Part shown: piece by piece, positions 44,501 through 56,489 of the stretch
Layout: the number at the start of each line of letters is the position of its first letter
How positions within the stretch are numbered: position 1 is the stretch's first letter
Assembly (NCBI GenBank): GCA_033220425.1
Contig: CM065649.1
Coordinates: forward strand, 1,860,001 to 1,924,000
Reading direction: 5' to 3'
DNA from: Lepraria neglecta
Taxonomy: Eukaryota; Ascomycota; Lecanoromycetes; Lecanorales; Stereocaulaceae
DNA: 64,000 bases
The notes under the pieces: generated by a model
Told to the model about the DNA's origin: nothing
Database searches by the model: none
Seen by the model: the letters and a program-made list of their open reading frames with translations, nothing else
Made by a program: the position numbers and the translations under genes

Positions 44501-47262
44501 TCTCGTTCGGAAGGTAGTCTTCTATTCTTCGCCTCCTTTCATCCGAATTAGATTATATACGCCTCTAAGATCCAGTTTAGTAAATATCTTTGCTTTTCCG
44601 AGCCGATCCTGCAGCTCTCCTATATTTAGTAATAGATATCTATTCTTGATAGTAATATCGTTCAACTTTCGATAGTCGACGTATAGTCTTAAGCTTCTAT
44701 CCTTCTTCAGTATAAAGAGGATTAGGTAACCTACTAGTAATTTGGATTCCCGAATAAATCCCTTTTTAAGGTTCTCGTTAATATACCCGCGAAGTACTTT
44801 AAGTTCCTTTTCTAATAATGCGTAAATAGGTCTAAATATTGGTTGCTTACCAGGTTCGAGTTCGATCTTATGATCCTATGGCTGGTACTTAGGTAATACT
44901 TCTATATTCGTCTCTTCCTCGAATAAGTACGCCTACTTACTATATTCCCGAGGGATAGAGGGTATATCAGTTCCTCCCTTATCTCTTACTTTATTATCCC
45001 GCTAACCTTTGCTAGTAACTATAGAGTCGGACTACCTTTTAGTACCGTCCTTATACGAAGCTGAGGTAATATATACCTCGACCGGTCTTCGGTTCAACTT
45101 CTTATCTACTATTAAACGCTGCTGATGCGTAGGTACAATCCTAGTGATATTGCCGGATTGATCTATCTTGAGTACTCCTCGAGCCTAATCGATTATTAGG
45201 TTATACTTCTTTAACCAAGGTATTCCTAAAATTATATAATAGGTAGCTATCCTAATAACGTCAAAGGTAATCTCCTTATAGTAGCGCTAAATTATAATAG
45301 GTAACGAAAGTGTCTCTTCGTCTACCTTTCCTATTGATAGTATTAACCCGTTAGCCATCTGAAGATCATACTAGTATAACTTCTTCCGAGTTGGTATTCC
45401 AGTTGTCCGTACCAGATCTCGTGAGATGAAATTTCTAGTAGCTCCAGAATCTATTATCGCAACGGTCCGCTGTCCGTTAACGATCACCGGTGTTTTTACA
45501 TATATATCATATTGCGCGGAACATAGATGTTGTTTGGGGGTTAATATATTGATCTCCTTATGGCTACCCCTGCTACAAGGGATTACTCTTTTCCCTGTAC
45601 GGGGAGGAATCCTACAAGTTATTTCTCGAACTTGTATTTCTTGTAGTCGTCGTGCAAATATATATACTACTATTATAGGTAGTACTGGTTTGCTTCTAGA
45701 CTCCAGCGTCTTATTTGGTTTCTATAGTATACTTCTTCCTCGTCTTTCTTACGTAGGAAGTAGCTTAGTTATTATTTTCTTGCTAAGTGCTAAGGGTATC
45801 TATCGTCCTTATACTTATAGTACTAGTAATTACTACAGGATGATTTTATTAGAACTCCCAGTTCCTTTCTGCGGTTAATTCTATAATAGTCGCAACTATT
45901 CTCTATATACTGTCTCTAGTAGACTTCCTTATATTTAGGGTAATAGTAGTTATACCTAAAGTCTGAGATACTAAAATCGTTCTAGAATTCTCTTAGTCTT
46001 TCTTCCTCTAAGTATTCTCTTCTCTCCTTAGATATAGTAGATCTAGGTTCGGGTATTATCGGTAGTCCTTTTCTTTTGATTATAACTTCCTATTCCGATT
46101 CTTCCTCGTCCTGATCCTACTCGGGTTACTTTCCCTAGGCATTACTGCTATCTCTAATATATAGCTTCCCTATCTAAGTATTGGCTTTATTCGTAAAGCT
46201 ATCGTCGGAGAACTCCTCATCTCCTAAGTTAGATTCTTCTTCTAGTTACTAGCCGTCGACTTCGTTCTATATTGGTAAGATTCTACCAGAATCACTGTCC
46301 TGGTCCTGTACCTTTTCTAGTACATTTAGCTGCTGTCGATATACCATATTTTTCGACTTGTAGTCTCTGGCGAAGTGGCCCGGTTTGCTATAGCTATAAC
46401 ACGTGAGTATTTTCTTTCTGCCCCCTTACTACTTCTTGCCCCTAGCTAGCCCTCTAAAGGCCTATTTACCTTTCTTCTCTATAAAATCCAGTTCTATTAG
46501 CGCTGGTCCGTAAGGGTCGCGTTCTTTATAACCTAGGTAGTAGCTCTTCGATTTAGTAAAAAAGCTCGAGTATCCTATCCCGCCGACTCCTCCGTTGTGC
46601 CTTTTTTCTATAGTCCTTTCGAATAACTTATCGTTAATTTCAATTACTTCTTCGATTAGTTTATCAAGGGTATTAAGGATGATCCCTAACCTTATAAGTT
46701 CGTCCTTGACGTTATCCTTTAGACCTCTTCGGTATATAGTTATCAATATATTATCGTCCCAGTTAGTCTTCGCTATATACTACTAGAACTAAGTTAAATA
46801 TTCCGATATAGACTTCTTCTAAGTCAAGTACTAGATAGTTCGTATCACTACATTAACTTCGTTGGATGGTCCGAATATACGGCGGATTTCAAGCCTAAAC
46901 ATTACTATACTTTCCATCTACTACTTAATCTTACCGTCCTCGTCGTCATCTTCTATATACTTTTTTAGGAATGGATCAACCCATTTTTAGGCTCTCCCAC
47001 GTAAGTAAGTAATAGCGAAGGTAGGATATCGTTATATAGGTATAAGGTCCCCTTAGAACTTTAGATATAATAATACCTAGGATAGCTATCCCTCGAGCTT
47101 ATCTCTCTCTCTATAGTATAAGTCGGGCTAGGCTATCTTGATATACCTACTGAGTCCTTCGTTAATAGTAGAGCGTCTCTATCCGCTTCCTCCTCCTGAG
47201 GAGCTTAGGGTAGGTACCCTAGGGTCTCTTAGTGTAGCACTTATCCTTAAGGGTGCTCAAAG

Positions 47263-47771
47263 TGTTACAAACTACGTTACATACGGTGGTTCTATAGATT
47301 GATTCTTAATAGGGATAGAGGTATAACCTGATAAGAGTATGAAGCAGGCTTCAAGTGATACTAAGCGGGTCTGGTATATGATCAGATGATATATATTTAG
47401 TGCCTAGCCTAAGAGATCTATCGCATATAGTAGATAATTGAATAGCAAGTTGAGCACGATGCTCCAAGTGGTGAGCAGTACTCCGCATATATAGACATAC
47501 GAAATCCATACCAAGCATTCTTGATCGCACTGATCGCACTGATCGCATCTGCGCTCATTGCGACCACTGCGCTCATCGCTTAACATGCCAAGCCTTCCTG
47601 ATCGCACTGATCGCACTGATCGCATCTGCGCTCATTGCGACCACTGCGCTCATCGCTTAACATGCCAAGCCTTCAGGGTCTGTCCGAGTCGGACACCGAC
47701 TCGTCGACTCGAACCATGACGGGCGCTACGCTCTATAAGCGCATCCCTGATCATGTTTCCTGATCGTAACA
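47263..47771 (-). repeat. LTR of element 1, right copy (5' LTR)
   Basis: 509 bp, starts TGTTACAA and ends CGTAACA, followed at once by the CGCTC target duplication. Confidence 0.92.
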
Positions 47772-47776
47772 CGCTC

Positions 47777-47861
47777 TTGTTTATATATTTTCTAGTGTAC
47801 TTAGTATACTCCTATTATAGCCTTTATATCCTTCTAGAGTATACTATACTAATAATCTATA
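47777..47861 (-). mobile_element. Tad1-like LINE, fragment B (85 bp between two LTR elements)
   Basis: Short AT-rich piece left between the target duplications of LTR elements 1 and 2. By position it belongs to the split LINE; it is too short to show a domain. It ends in CTATA, the target duplicated by element 2. Confidence 0.65.
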
Positions 47862-48075
47862 TGTCACGGCTTGGCCATTGCTTGCTTACTGTTGTTACCG
47901 ATACGCGTAGTATAGAGCATGGTTATCGAACGTTCGATCATCGCTCAGCGCTTATGGCTAGCGGCTTGGCGCGCCTCTAAGACGCGCAGGCTTCATATAT
48001 CTATCTTCTCTCCTTAGATATGTTCTTCTAGTCATATTACACCCCTATTGACTCGCTCTAGGCAGGCCCCTGACA
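47862..48075 (+). repeat. LTR of element 2, left copy
   Basis: 214 bp, about five transition differences from the right copy by eye and no gap. Confidence 0.93.
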
Positions 48076-48077
48076 TT

Positions 48078-48088
48078 AGAACATATCT
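48078..48088 (+). promoter_or_regulatory. Probable self-priming primer-binding site of element 2
   Basis: AGAACATATCT, two bases after the left LTR, is exactly complementary to AGATATGTTCT at 48016-48026 within that LTR. This fits the self-priming used by Tf1/sushi-type Gypsy elements, where the 5' end of the RNA primes its own minus strand. A host tRNA primer is the alternative. Confidence 0.6.
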
Positions 48089-51000
48089 CTCCTTACCCCT
48101 GCCCTTGTAAGTTCGTCAGCGAGGTAAAATAAACAGCGAAGCTTATAGCCAGTCAGCGAGTTAAAACAAGTGTCGAGGAACCCCTTTCAGTATCCGATCT
48201 AGATCAGTACTATAGTATACCGTTGACACGTTAACGAAGGCTCTATTATATAAGCAAGCTCCTAGCGAGCAACCCTGAACCCTAGAAGTATCAAGTTAAC
48301 GCGTTCTGAAGAGGCTAAAGCCTGCCCCCTAATACCATCCTAGGACAACACCTTTTCGACCCGTCAGCTATTACCCCTACCTTATAGGCACCTCGGTCTT
48401 CGTCCCTCTGCCTACCCTATTACCCTCTATATCCCCTACTACTATAGCGCGAGGCTATAAGCTAGACCCCCACTAGCGAGAAGACATCCTCCGGCGAGCA
48501 GAAACCCGTCGACGTACCTCCTTCCTCCTACCCGATAACGATACCAGTACGGACGCTCAAGGCGCAGCCACTATATGGGATATTAGAACTATACCCCAAC
48601 TACAACACTAGGTATCAAGGGAGCTAATAGCTGTGATAGTAGCCCTGATAGAACTCCGCCAGGAAAGAGACGCAGCTATATCCTACATTGAAGATTGGGA
48701 ATCAATAACTACCAAACTGGACCAGGCGGCGGAAGCAGCGCAGGAAGCGCAGGCTTAGAGGCGAACTACCCAAGATAAATACCGAACTCTTAGATAAAGG
48801 AACTCCTAACTAGAAACCGAAGTCGGACGCCTAGAGGAGCAGGTTGCTATATTAGAAGAAGGTATACCTCCGCGCTAAATAACCCCTAGCTCTACCATCG
48901 GTAGCAGCAAGCAGCGTACCGCCAAAACATCAGACCCCCTACTATTCTGCCAGCTAGATAGAGATATTACCTTAGAGGACTAGACGCAATATATCCGGGA
49001 TAAGTTAACAGTGAATAAAGACCACTTTGAGGATGATACTGCTAGAACTATCTATATCATCTCCCGTACTGGAGGTATTGCCGCTAAGCAGATACACTCC
49101 TACTGTACTAAAGACCCTGACTACTTCGCTACCCCCGACGAGGTACTAAGTATACTCTAAGACGTAATAGGCAACCCTAATAAGCGGTCGGATATACGTC
49201 GAGAGTTCAAGGCACTTAAAATAAAGGCGACCGAAACCTTCGCCGCATTCCTACCAAAATTCCGTAAGTATACTACTTACTTAAAACTCGACGAAGTAAT
49301 TATAGTTAAGGAGTTAACTAAGAAGGTAACGCCTCGCCTTCAACAAGCCATCGCTACTAATACTATAGAGTTCAATACGATCAAGGGACTTGGAGACTAC
49401 TGCCAACGGGTAGACAATTAGTTACGTAATATAGACTCTACCTATAAGCGTGAGAAGGAGTTAGTCAAACGCGCAATAGCCCCGCCTACCAGTTCTTCAA
49501 AAGCACCCCGAGTTACTACGTACACGCCCCCGATGAAGCGTCTATCGGTTGAACCAGCCGTTATCATCGCCCCTAGACGCACTGTCTCCCCGAAACCATC
49601 CTCCGGTAACTGTCATAACTATAGCAAAGAAGGCCACTAGGCCAAGGACTGCCCCATTCCAAAGAAAGAAGGAATCCGGAAAATCGCCACTGACAGCGAA
49701 GACTCGACGAGCTCTAAGGATAAGCTTAGAGCCAGCGGAAATGAGATAAATCGGTCAGAGGTTTCGGAAAACTAGAAGTCCTCAGGGAAGTCGCCCTTGA
49801 GGACCTACTATTCCTATTATCAGTAGATATCAGCGATCCATATAGAAGAAGATCATTTATACACCCTATCACATTACTTACTCAAGGAAAAGAATACTAA
49901 TCTAAAGCCCTTACTAATACGGGTACTACAGCATATTCATTCATTAATGAAAAGGAAGCGCAACTCCTATCCGATCACCTTGATATCGTTTCTATACCTC
50001 TCGCTAAACCGCGTTACCTCTGTAGCTATAACGGCAAGATACGAAAGAAACCCGTTACCCATACTATTTACCCTTCTATAAAAGTCTACAATCATCTCAA
50101 GTCGACCGTGCCTATACTTATTACCAACCTAGGCAACCAATATATCATCCTCGGCAAGCCATGGATGAACAAGTATAAGGTCCTACTAGATATGGCGGAT
50201 GACCGCATCGTCTTCTTGCCTGGCCGTTGTAATCATACCGGAGCTCCTCAGGCTCGCCCAAAGGCTTCGAAGGAACCTCTACTACCGCTCCCATCGCCTA
50301 AAGAAAATAAGGCACTTAATATCGCTGAGATCAGCGCTACCGCATTCTATATATATACAAGGAATCAAAAGAAGCGCAACGTCCAATACTTCTCTATAAC
50401 AATGGCTGAGTTAGAGAAGGCTATCCAGAAGGGATCCATACTAGACCAGATCCATAAGGTATCGGAAGCAACGGAGGGGACAGTCGAGCAGAAGCTTCCC
50501 CAGGAATACCATAATCTTATTGACGTCTTTGACCGGAGCAAAGCAAAGGAACTACCGCCGCATCGGTCATACGATCATAAGATTGAACTGGAATCTGGAA
50601 AGAAGCCCCCTCAGAGTCGCCTATACTCGATATCTGGATTCAAGCTCCAGAAGGTAAAGGAATACTTAGACGATAATCTTAAGAAGGGCTTCATCTCACC
50701 TAGCACGGCTCCCTACGCGTCACCAGTCCTTTTCGTCCAAAAGCACGATAGAAGTCTCCGTTTCTGCGTCGACTATCGGAAACTTAACGCCCTTACGATT
50801 CGGAACCGCTATCCTATACCGCTTATTGAGGAAACGCTTACTCGCGTTATCGGATGTAAATATCTTACGAAGCTAGATATCATTGCCGCATTCAACAAGC
50901 TTCGCGTGCATCCAGACAGCGAAGATCTTACGACGTTCACCACCTCCTTCGGAGCGTTCAAATACCATGTCCTACCATTTAGCCTAACTAATAGACCTGC

Positions 51001-53597
51001 GTCCTTCCAGCACTATATGAATGATACCCTCTTCGAATACCTAAACGATTTCTGCCAAGTCTATCTGGATAATATCCTAATCTATAGCAAGACGGAAAAA
51101 GAGCATAAGCAACATGTACGAAAGGTCTTACTGAAGCTTCGGGAGGCAGGACTACAAGTTGATATCGAGAAATGCGAATTCCACGTCCAAGAGACAACCT
51201 TCCTCGGACTAATCGTATCAACAGAAGGTCTACGTATAGACCCTTCTAAGGTTGAGGTCATTAGTAACTGGGAACCCCCAACTCGTCTAAAGGAGGTGCA
51301 AGCATTCGTTGGTTTCTGCAACTTCTACCGCCGGTTTATAAAGGACTTCTCGAAAACGGTCAGACCCTTGGTATCACTTACTAGAAAGGATTGTCCATTC
51401 CAGTAGTCTGAAGCATGTCAGGCGGCCTTCGAGCGTCTCAAGAGCACGGTTACTAGTGCCCCAGTACTTCGGCATTACGACAGATCCCGACCAGCGGTGC
51501 TAGAGACAGATTCGTCCGATTACGTCAATGGCGGTGTCCTATCCCAAGCTGACGATGACGGAGGCCTTCATCCAGTTGTATTCTACAGCAAGAACCTACT
51601 GCCTGCGGAGTATAACTATAAGATCTACGATAAGGAGCTGCTTGCAATCGTCCGCTGCCTAGAACACTGGCGCCCTGAATTGGAATCAACTGACATCACC
51701 GTCCAAATATTCACTGATCACAAGAGCCTTGAATATTTCATACAGACAAAGGAGCTGACGCGCCGTCAAGCTCGATGGGCAGAGAAATTAGCTGATTTCA
51801 ACTTCAAAATCATATACCGGAGTGGCAAATCTAACGGCAAAGCAGACGCCTTGACACGTATGCCGAACTCAGTGCCTACTAATAACCAAGATGAGCGTCA
51901 AAAGCATCAATACCGTGCTCTACTATCTCCAGAGTGTTTTCAGAAATTCTCTAAGGACAGAGACCTTAAAGAGGGGGGTAGCGGTGACGACACTATATCA
52001 GACGAACAGATCAACGCGATAGCTGATAAAGATTTACCTCTATACGCAAGGGTGGCACTGGCAAACAAGGAAGACGACGACTGTCGGCGTATCCGTAATA
52101 CCCTCGCGAAGGATCCGTCTCAGATGTTCGAGACAATCAACCTACGTTATTGCTCCAGTCATGACAATGCACTCTTCTATAAGGATCATCTTTGGGTTCC
52201 AGCAATGGCTGAGCTCCGCACGGACCTAATCAAGGAAAGCCATGACCAACCCGCATACGGCCATCCTGGCAGAGATAGGACGCTTGAGTTAGTGAAGAGA
52301 CAGTTCTACTGGCGTGGTATGAAAGATGAGATTGCCCGCTACATCCGCAATTGCCATATCTGCCAACGAAGCAAGGCCCCTCGAGACCAATACAATGGGC
52401 TACTGCAGGCTTTACCGGTGCCGGAGCAACGCTGGCAAGATATCTCGATGGACTTCATCACTGGACTTCCCGTCTCGGAAGGGTACAATGCCATATGTGC
52501 TATAGTGGACCGGCTTTCCAAAGAGCGCCACTATGCTCCATGTATTACAACCGATCAAGGCACGTCTGCGGAAGCCACGGCCGACATCCTAATGAGATAT
52601 GTCTTCCGCTCGCATGGTCTCCCAGAGTCGATCATCTCTGATCGAGGGCCACAGTTCGTATCGTTGGTATGGAAGGCACTATGTCAGCGACTAAAGATCA
52701 ATGTCAAGCTATCTATAGCGTTCCATCCGGAAACTGACGGTCAGACGGAACGGGCTAATCAAGACGTCGAGCGTCACCTGAGAACGTATTGCTCGTATAT
52801 ACAAGATGATTGGTTCCGACTTCTCCCTATAGCCGAATTTGCAGACAACAACTCCATTGCTAGTACCACAGGAATGACTCCCTTCTTTGCCAATAAAGGT
52901 TTCTACCCTCGGATATCTTTCTCTCCACCTGCAGACGCTGGATCTACGGCTCGTAAGCGTATCTAGTATACCAAGGCGAACGATATCGCAGACCGTATGA
53001 CGAGAGTCTTAGACTTTATGACCAAGCAATCCGTCGCGAGCCGCAGGAGAATGACGGATCAAGCTAATAAGAAGCGGTCTGACGTTACATACGATAAAGG
53101 AGATATGGTATTCCTGTCCAGTCGGAATATAAGTACAGAACGTCCGAGTAGGAAACTGGATGACAAGATGCTGGGACCGTTTAAGGTATCAGATAAAGTT
53201 GGATCATCTTACCGCCTAGAACTCCCATCCAGCATGCAAATACATAATGTCTTCCACCCCAGTCTACTACGAAAAGTATCCACGGACCCTTTACCTGGTC
53301 AGCGAACGGAGCCGCCAAGACCTGTTGTAGTAGATGACCAGGAAGAGTGGGAGATCGACGACATCTTGGATGCTAGACTATTCGGTCGCGGCCGCCGTCT
53401 GCAGTTCCGGGTCCGATGGAAGAACGAGCAACAACCGGACCGCCAATGGTACTATGCGGATGGCGGCGAATTTGGCAACGCTCAGGACATAGTCGACGAC
53501 TTCTATGCGCGCTACCCGAACAAACCAGGTAGTCCGAGTCGGCTATAGTCGCCTTGCCTTCCGCATCAGGGACGATGCTTGCTTGAAGGGGGGGTAG

Positions 53598-53811
53598 TGT
53601 CACGGCTTGGCCATTGCTTGCTTACTGTTGTTACCGATACGCGTAGTATGGAGCATGGTTATCGAACGTTCGATCATCGCTCAGCGCTCATGGCTAGCGG
53701 CTTGGCGCGCCTCTAAGACGCGTAGGCTTCATGTATCTATCTTCTCTCCTTAGATATGTTCTTCTAGTCATATTACACCCCTATCGACTCGCTCTAGGCA
53801 GGCCCCTGACA
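53598..53811 (+). repeat. LTR of element 2, right copy
   Basis: 214 bp, preceded by the purine-rich tract and followed by the CTATA duplication. Confidence 0.93.
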
Positions 53812-56345
53812 CTATATATGATTTATAGAAGTACTGTCGCCTTATAGATTTTTCTTAAACTAATATAATTACCCCTCTAGATCGATCCTGAAATCCTTGC
53901 TAAAGCCCCTGTATTCTTTACTGCTCTGGCTTTAAGGCCTTCTACTTATTCCTTCTAGCGGAGCTTTTCATTAATTATAAGATCTAGATACTTAGCCGTT
54001 GATTTGGGACTGATTATCTAGCCTAGTAGATGTATCTATTATATCTTATCGAATTTATTCTTCCTTATAAGATAAATAAGCTAATATTTAGCTGGGGCGA
54101 ACTCTAATCCGTGAGTACGGGCCCAAGGTATACAAATTTCTTTATAAACTCTCTCTAGGTTATTATAGTTAACGGCTATATTACGGCCCGTAGTAAGTAG
54201 TCCTACGTCATCTATAAAACCTATACTAACTATATTAAGCTCTTCTCTTTTCTAATATAGCTTAAGTAGTTTAGCATTATAGAATAGAAAAAGGATTGGC
54301 GACAACAGTAATCCTTATAGTATTCCGACTGAGATAGCTGAGGATTCTATAGTATACTTATTTGTTTTAACCGCCGTTGTTTATATATATAGAAAACTTG
54401 AAACCTATTTAACTATCTTGTCGTCTATTCTTCGTTTCTTAAGATTATAGAGTAATCTCCTATATAATACTTTATCGTATACTCCCGAGACGTCTAGTAG
54501 TAATATCGTTACTACCTCGTTTTTGTTCCAGGCCGTATAGATTCTCTTAATCAGATAGTATATCCTGTATTCTGTAGATCGGCCTTTTCTTCCCCCTATG
54601 TGAGTAGCTAGTAGTAGCTGGAATGTTTCGGCTAGATATGCTATCCTTTTAGCGATAATGAATTCTAGCGCCTTTCCGATCGTATTTAATAGCGCTATTG
54701 ATTAGTATACTTTAGGGGCCGAGTAGTCGTCTTTCCCTGGTTTTCTGAGTACAATTATTACTAAGTCCCTAAAATACTTTAGGCAGTATCTATTCTATAG
54801 GTAGTCGTTAAAAATTCGATCTAGTATAGGGATAATGTTATCGATAACCTTTTTAAGGATTATATTCGGTATACCGTCTCCTCCTGGAGCTTTTTTGGGT
54901 GGTACTTACTAGATTACTCTAGTAATTTCTCCTCTTTTAATCTTCTCTAGACGGTAAGGGGGGTTATAAGCGGTATTACTTATATTATCTAGATCTACCT
55001 AGACCGGTAGTAGAAAAAAGGCCTTTATTAGTAGCTTTGCTTTGTCTTCGGGGCTGTTAATTATAGTATCGCCTTCTCTAAGGGCCGGTAGATACGATTG
55101 TCTAGGTGTTGAGTCTCTTGACCATTTAGTCTTTTTCTATATATCTTAGGGGGACTTATATACTTCCGCTACGAATACCCGAAACGATTTCTTTATCGCT
55201 TTCTTAATTAGGTTGGTTTTATAGTTCCTGGCGATTCTGAAAACCTCCTATACTTCTTCCGTTCTGGCTCGGCGCTATATCCTTTTAAGCTGTTTATAAC
55301 GTATCTAAGCTTCTTTATACTCCTCTATAAAGCCTAGTCTAGATTATAGCGAGATATATAGCTCTAGGGTAGAGTAATCAACCGCTGTTTATATCGATTT
55401 GACTAGGTTATCGATTAATTCGTCCGTTTAATCGTTTATTAAAGGGCTGGTTCCTCGCGACTGGCTAATATTTTAAATAGGTCTAGATAAGTCTATTTCC
55501 TCTTATAGCTTCTTGATCAGGGCCTCGGTATTAGTTTTATTCCAGTTTCTTCGCTTTATCGTGGCCTCCTAGATAGTTATTAGATCGAAGATTAATATAA
55601 TTGGATTATAATCCGAATAGTAATCTATAGCTTCGTCTATTCCGTATTGAATCATCCCTTATTCAAGGCCCGGTGTTGCGTATATAAGATTAATCGTTAT
55701 TTTACAGTTTTCTTCGTATATAATAGTTCCTCTTAGTAGTAGCTACTCTATCGCGTAGCTTTCTATAAGTATAATAAGGTTTTTAGCTTCTATATCTATT
55801 TTGGCTTCTATTCTACCCTATACTAGGTAGTATAGATTAAAGTCCCCTAGGGCTATATACTCGCCGTTTATATATTTCTCTATAGCCTATAAGAGAAGTA
55901 GGAGGGTAGTTATTTTCGTGTTCGGATTCGGGTTATAGGTATTATAGATATGGACCGTTCTCCCCTCTCCCGTTTTTATATATAGTGTAATTAGGTCCTT
56001 AGAGTAGATCGTAGTATACTATAAAGCGAGTACCGTCGTTTTTCGTATATAGTAGCAGACTCTCGTTTCCTTATAGTTAGGGTATATTAGATAAAAGTCA
56101 TCTTTATTAGGGTAATAGGTATAATTAATTTCTTTATTCCTCTATAGTTCCTAAATAGCGATTATATTGTAGTTATTAGTATTTTCTTTTATAAAAAGAG
56201 ATATTATAACCTCTCTTGATTTCCTCGTATTATATTATAGAATAGTTAGCTATTCGGCCCGTTCTACTATTAACTGAGTTAGCTATTAGCGGTATCTATA
56301 TTTGTATCCTCTTAGCTATTATCTTCTTCTCCTAAGTTACCTCCT
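53812..56345 (-). mobile_element. Tad1-like LINE, fragment C: endonuclease and reverse transcriptase
   Basis: Reading the minus strand from right to left: an APE-type endonuclease (YIALGDFNLYY near 55.85 kb); a linker; then reverse transcriptase with VPPKKAPGGDGIPNIILKK near 54.9 kb, SIALLNTIGKALEFIIAKRI and HIGGRKGRSTE near 54.6 kb, LLLDVSGVYDKV near 54.5 kb, GLLLSPILFLFYNAKLL near 54.3 kb and the catalytic FIDDVGLL motif near 54.2 kb. These are Tad1-clade LINE features. Many stop codons, with TA-rich, CA/TG-poor composition typical of RIP. Continues as fragments B and A to the left and D to the right. Confidence 0.85.
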
Positions 56346-56489
56346 TGTCACGAAGCGTTTCGCGGGCAAGCTTCTTGCCAAGCGAACTAGTACTATAGCG
56401 GCTTAGCTTAGCAGTAGAAAACCGAGCTTCGCTCGACAACAAGAAGAACAAGTTTACCACCCCTTAATATAGTCAGGATCTATGTAATA
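56346..56489 (+). repeat. LTR of element 3, left copy
   Basis: 144 bp, about seven transition differences from the right copy. It includes a perfect hairpin, GGCAAG-CTT-CTTGCC, at 56365-56379. Confidence 0.9.

Larger units (their letters stand above)
41033..47771 (-). mobile_element. LTR retrotransposon 1 (Ty3/Gypsy), decayed, inserted in the LINE
   Basis: Bounded by two 509-bp LTRs and a perfect 5-bp target duplication, CGCTC (41028-41032 and 47772-47776). The coding sense is minus. A gag region with a CCHC zinc knuckle lies near 46.3-46.9 kb, an aspartic protease-like region near 45.2-45.5 kb, reverse transcriptase near 44.1-44.9 kb, RNase H near 43.6-44.0 kb and integrase near 42.7-43.4 kb. 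The internal region is heavily degraded with many breaks and a RIP-like base bias. LTR ends form an 8-bp inverted repeat (TGTTACGA...TCGTAACA, one end altered in the left copy). Its insertion postdates the LINE. Confidence 0.85.
47862..53811 (+). mobile_element. LTR retrotransposon 2 (Ty3/Gypsy chromovirus), the best preserved
   Basis: Bounded by 214-bp LTRs (TGTCA...TGACA) and the target duplication CTATA (47857-47861 and 53812-53816). Plus sense. A gag region with a zinc knuckle lies at about 48.5-49.7 kb, reverse transcriptase at 50.5-51.2 kb, RNase H at 51.5-51.9 kb, the integrase zinc-binding domain near 52.2-52.4 kb, the integrase core at 52.4-52.8 kb, and a chromodomain near 53.3-53.5 kb (EWEIDDILDARLFGRGRRLQ). 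A purine-rich tract, GAAGGGGGGG, lies just before the right LTR. It looks nearly whole with a handful of breaks, mostly in the gag half, and base use is close to normal. It is therefore younger, or less RIP-affected, than its neighbours. Confidence 0.9.
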
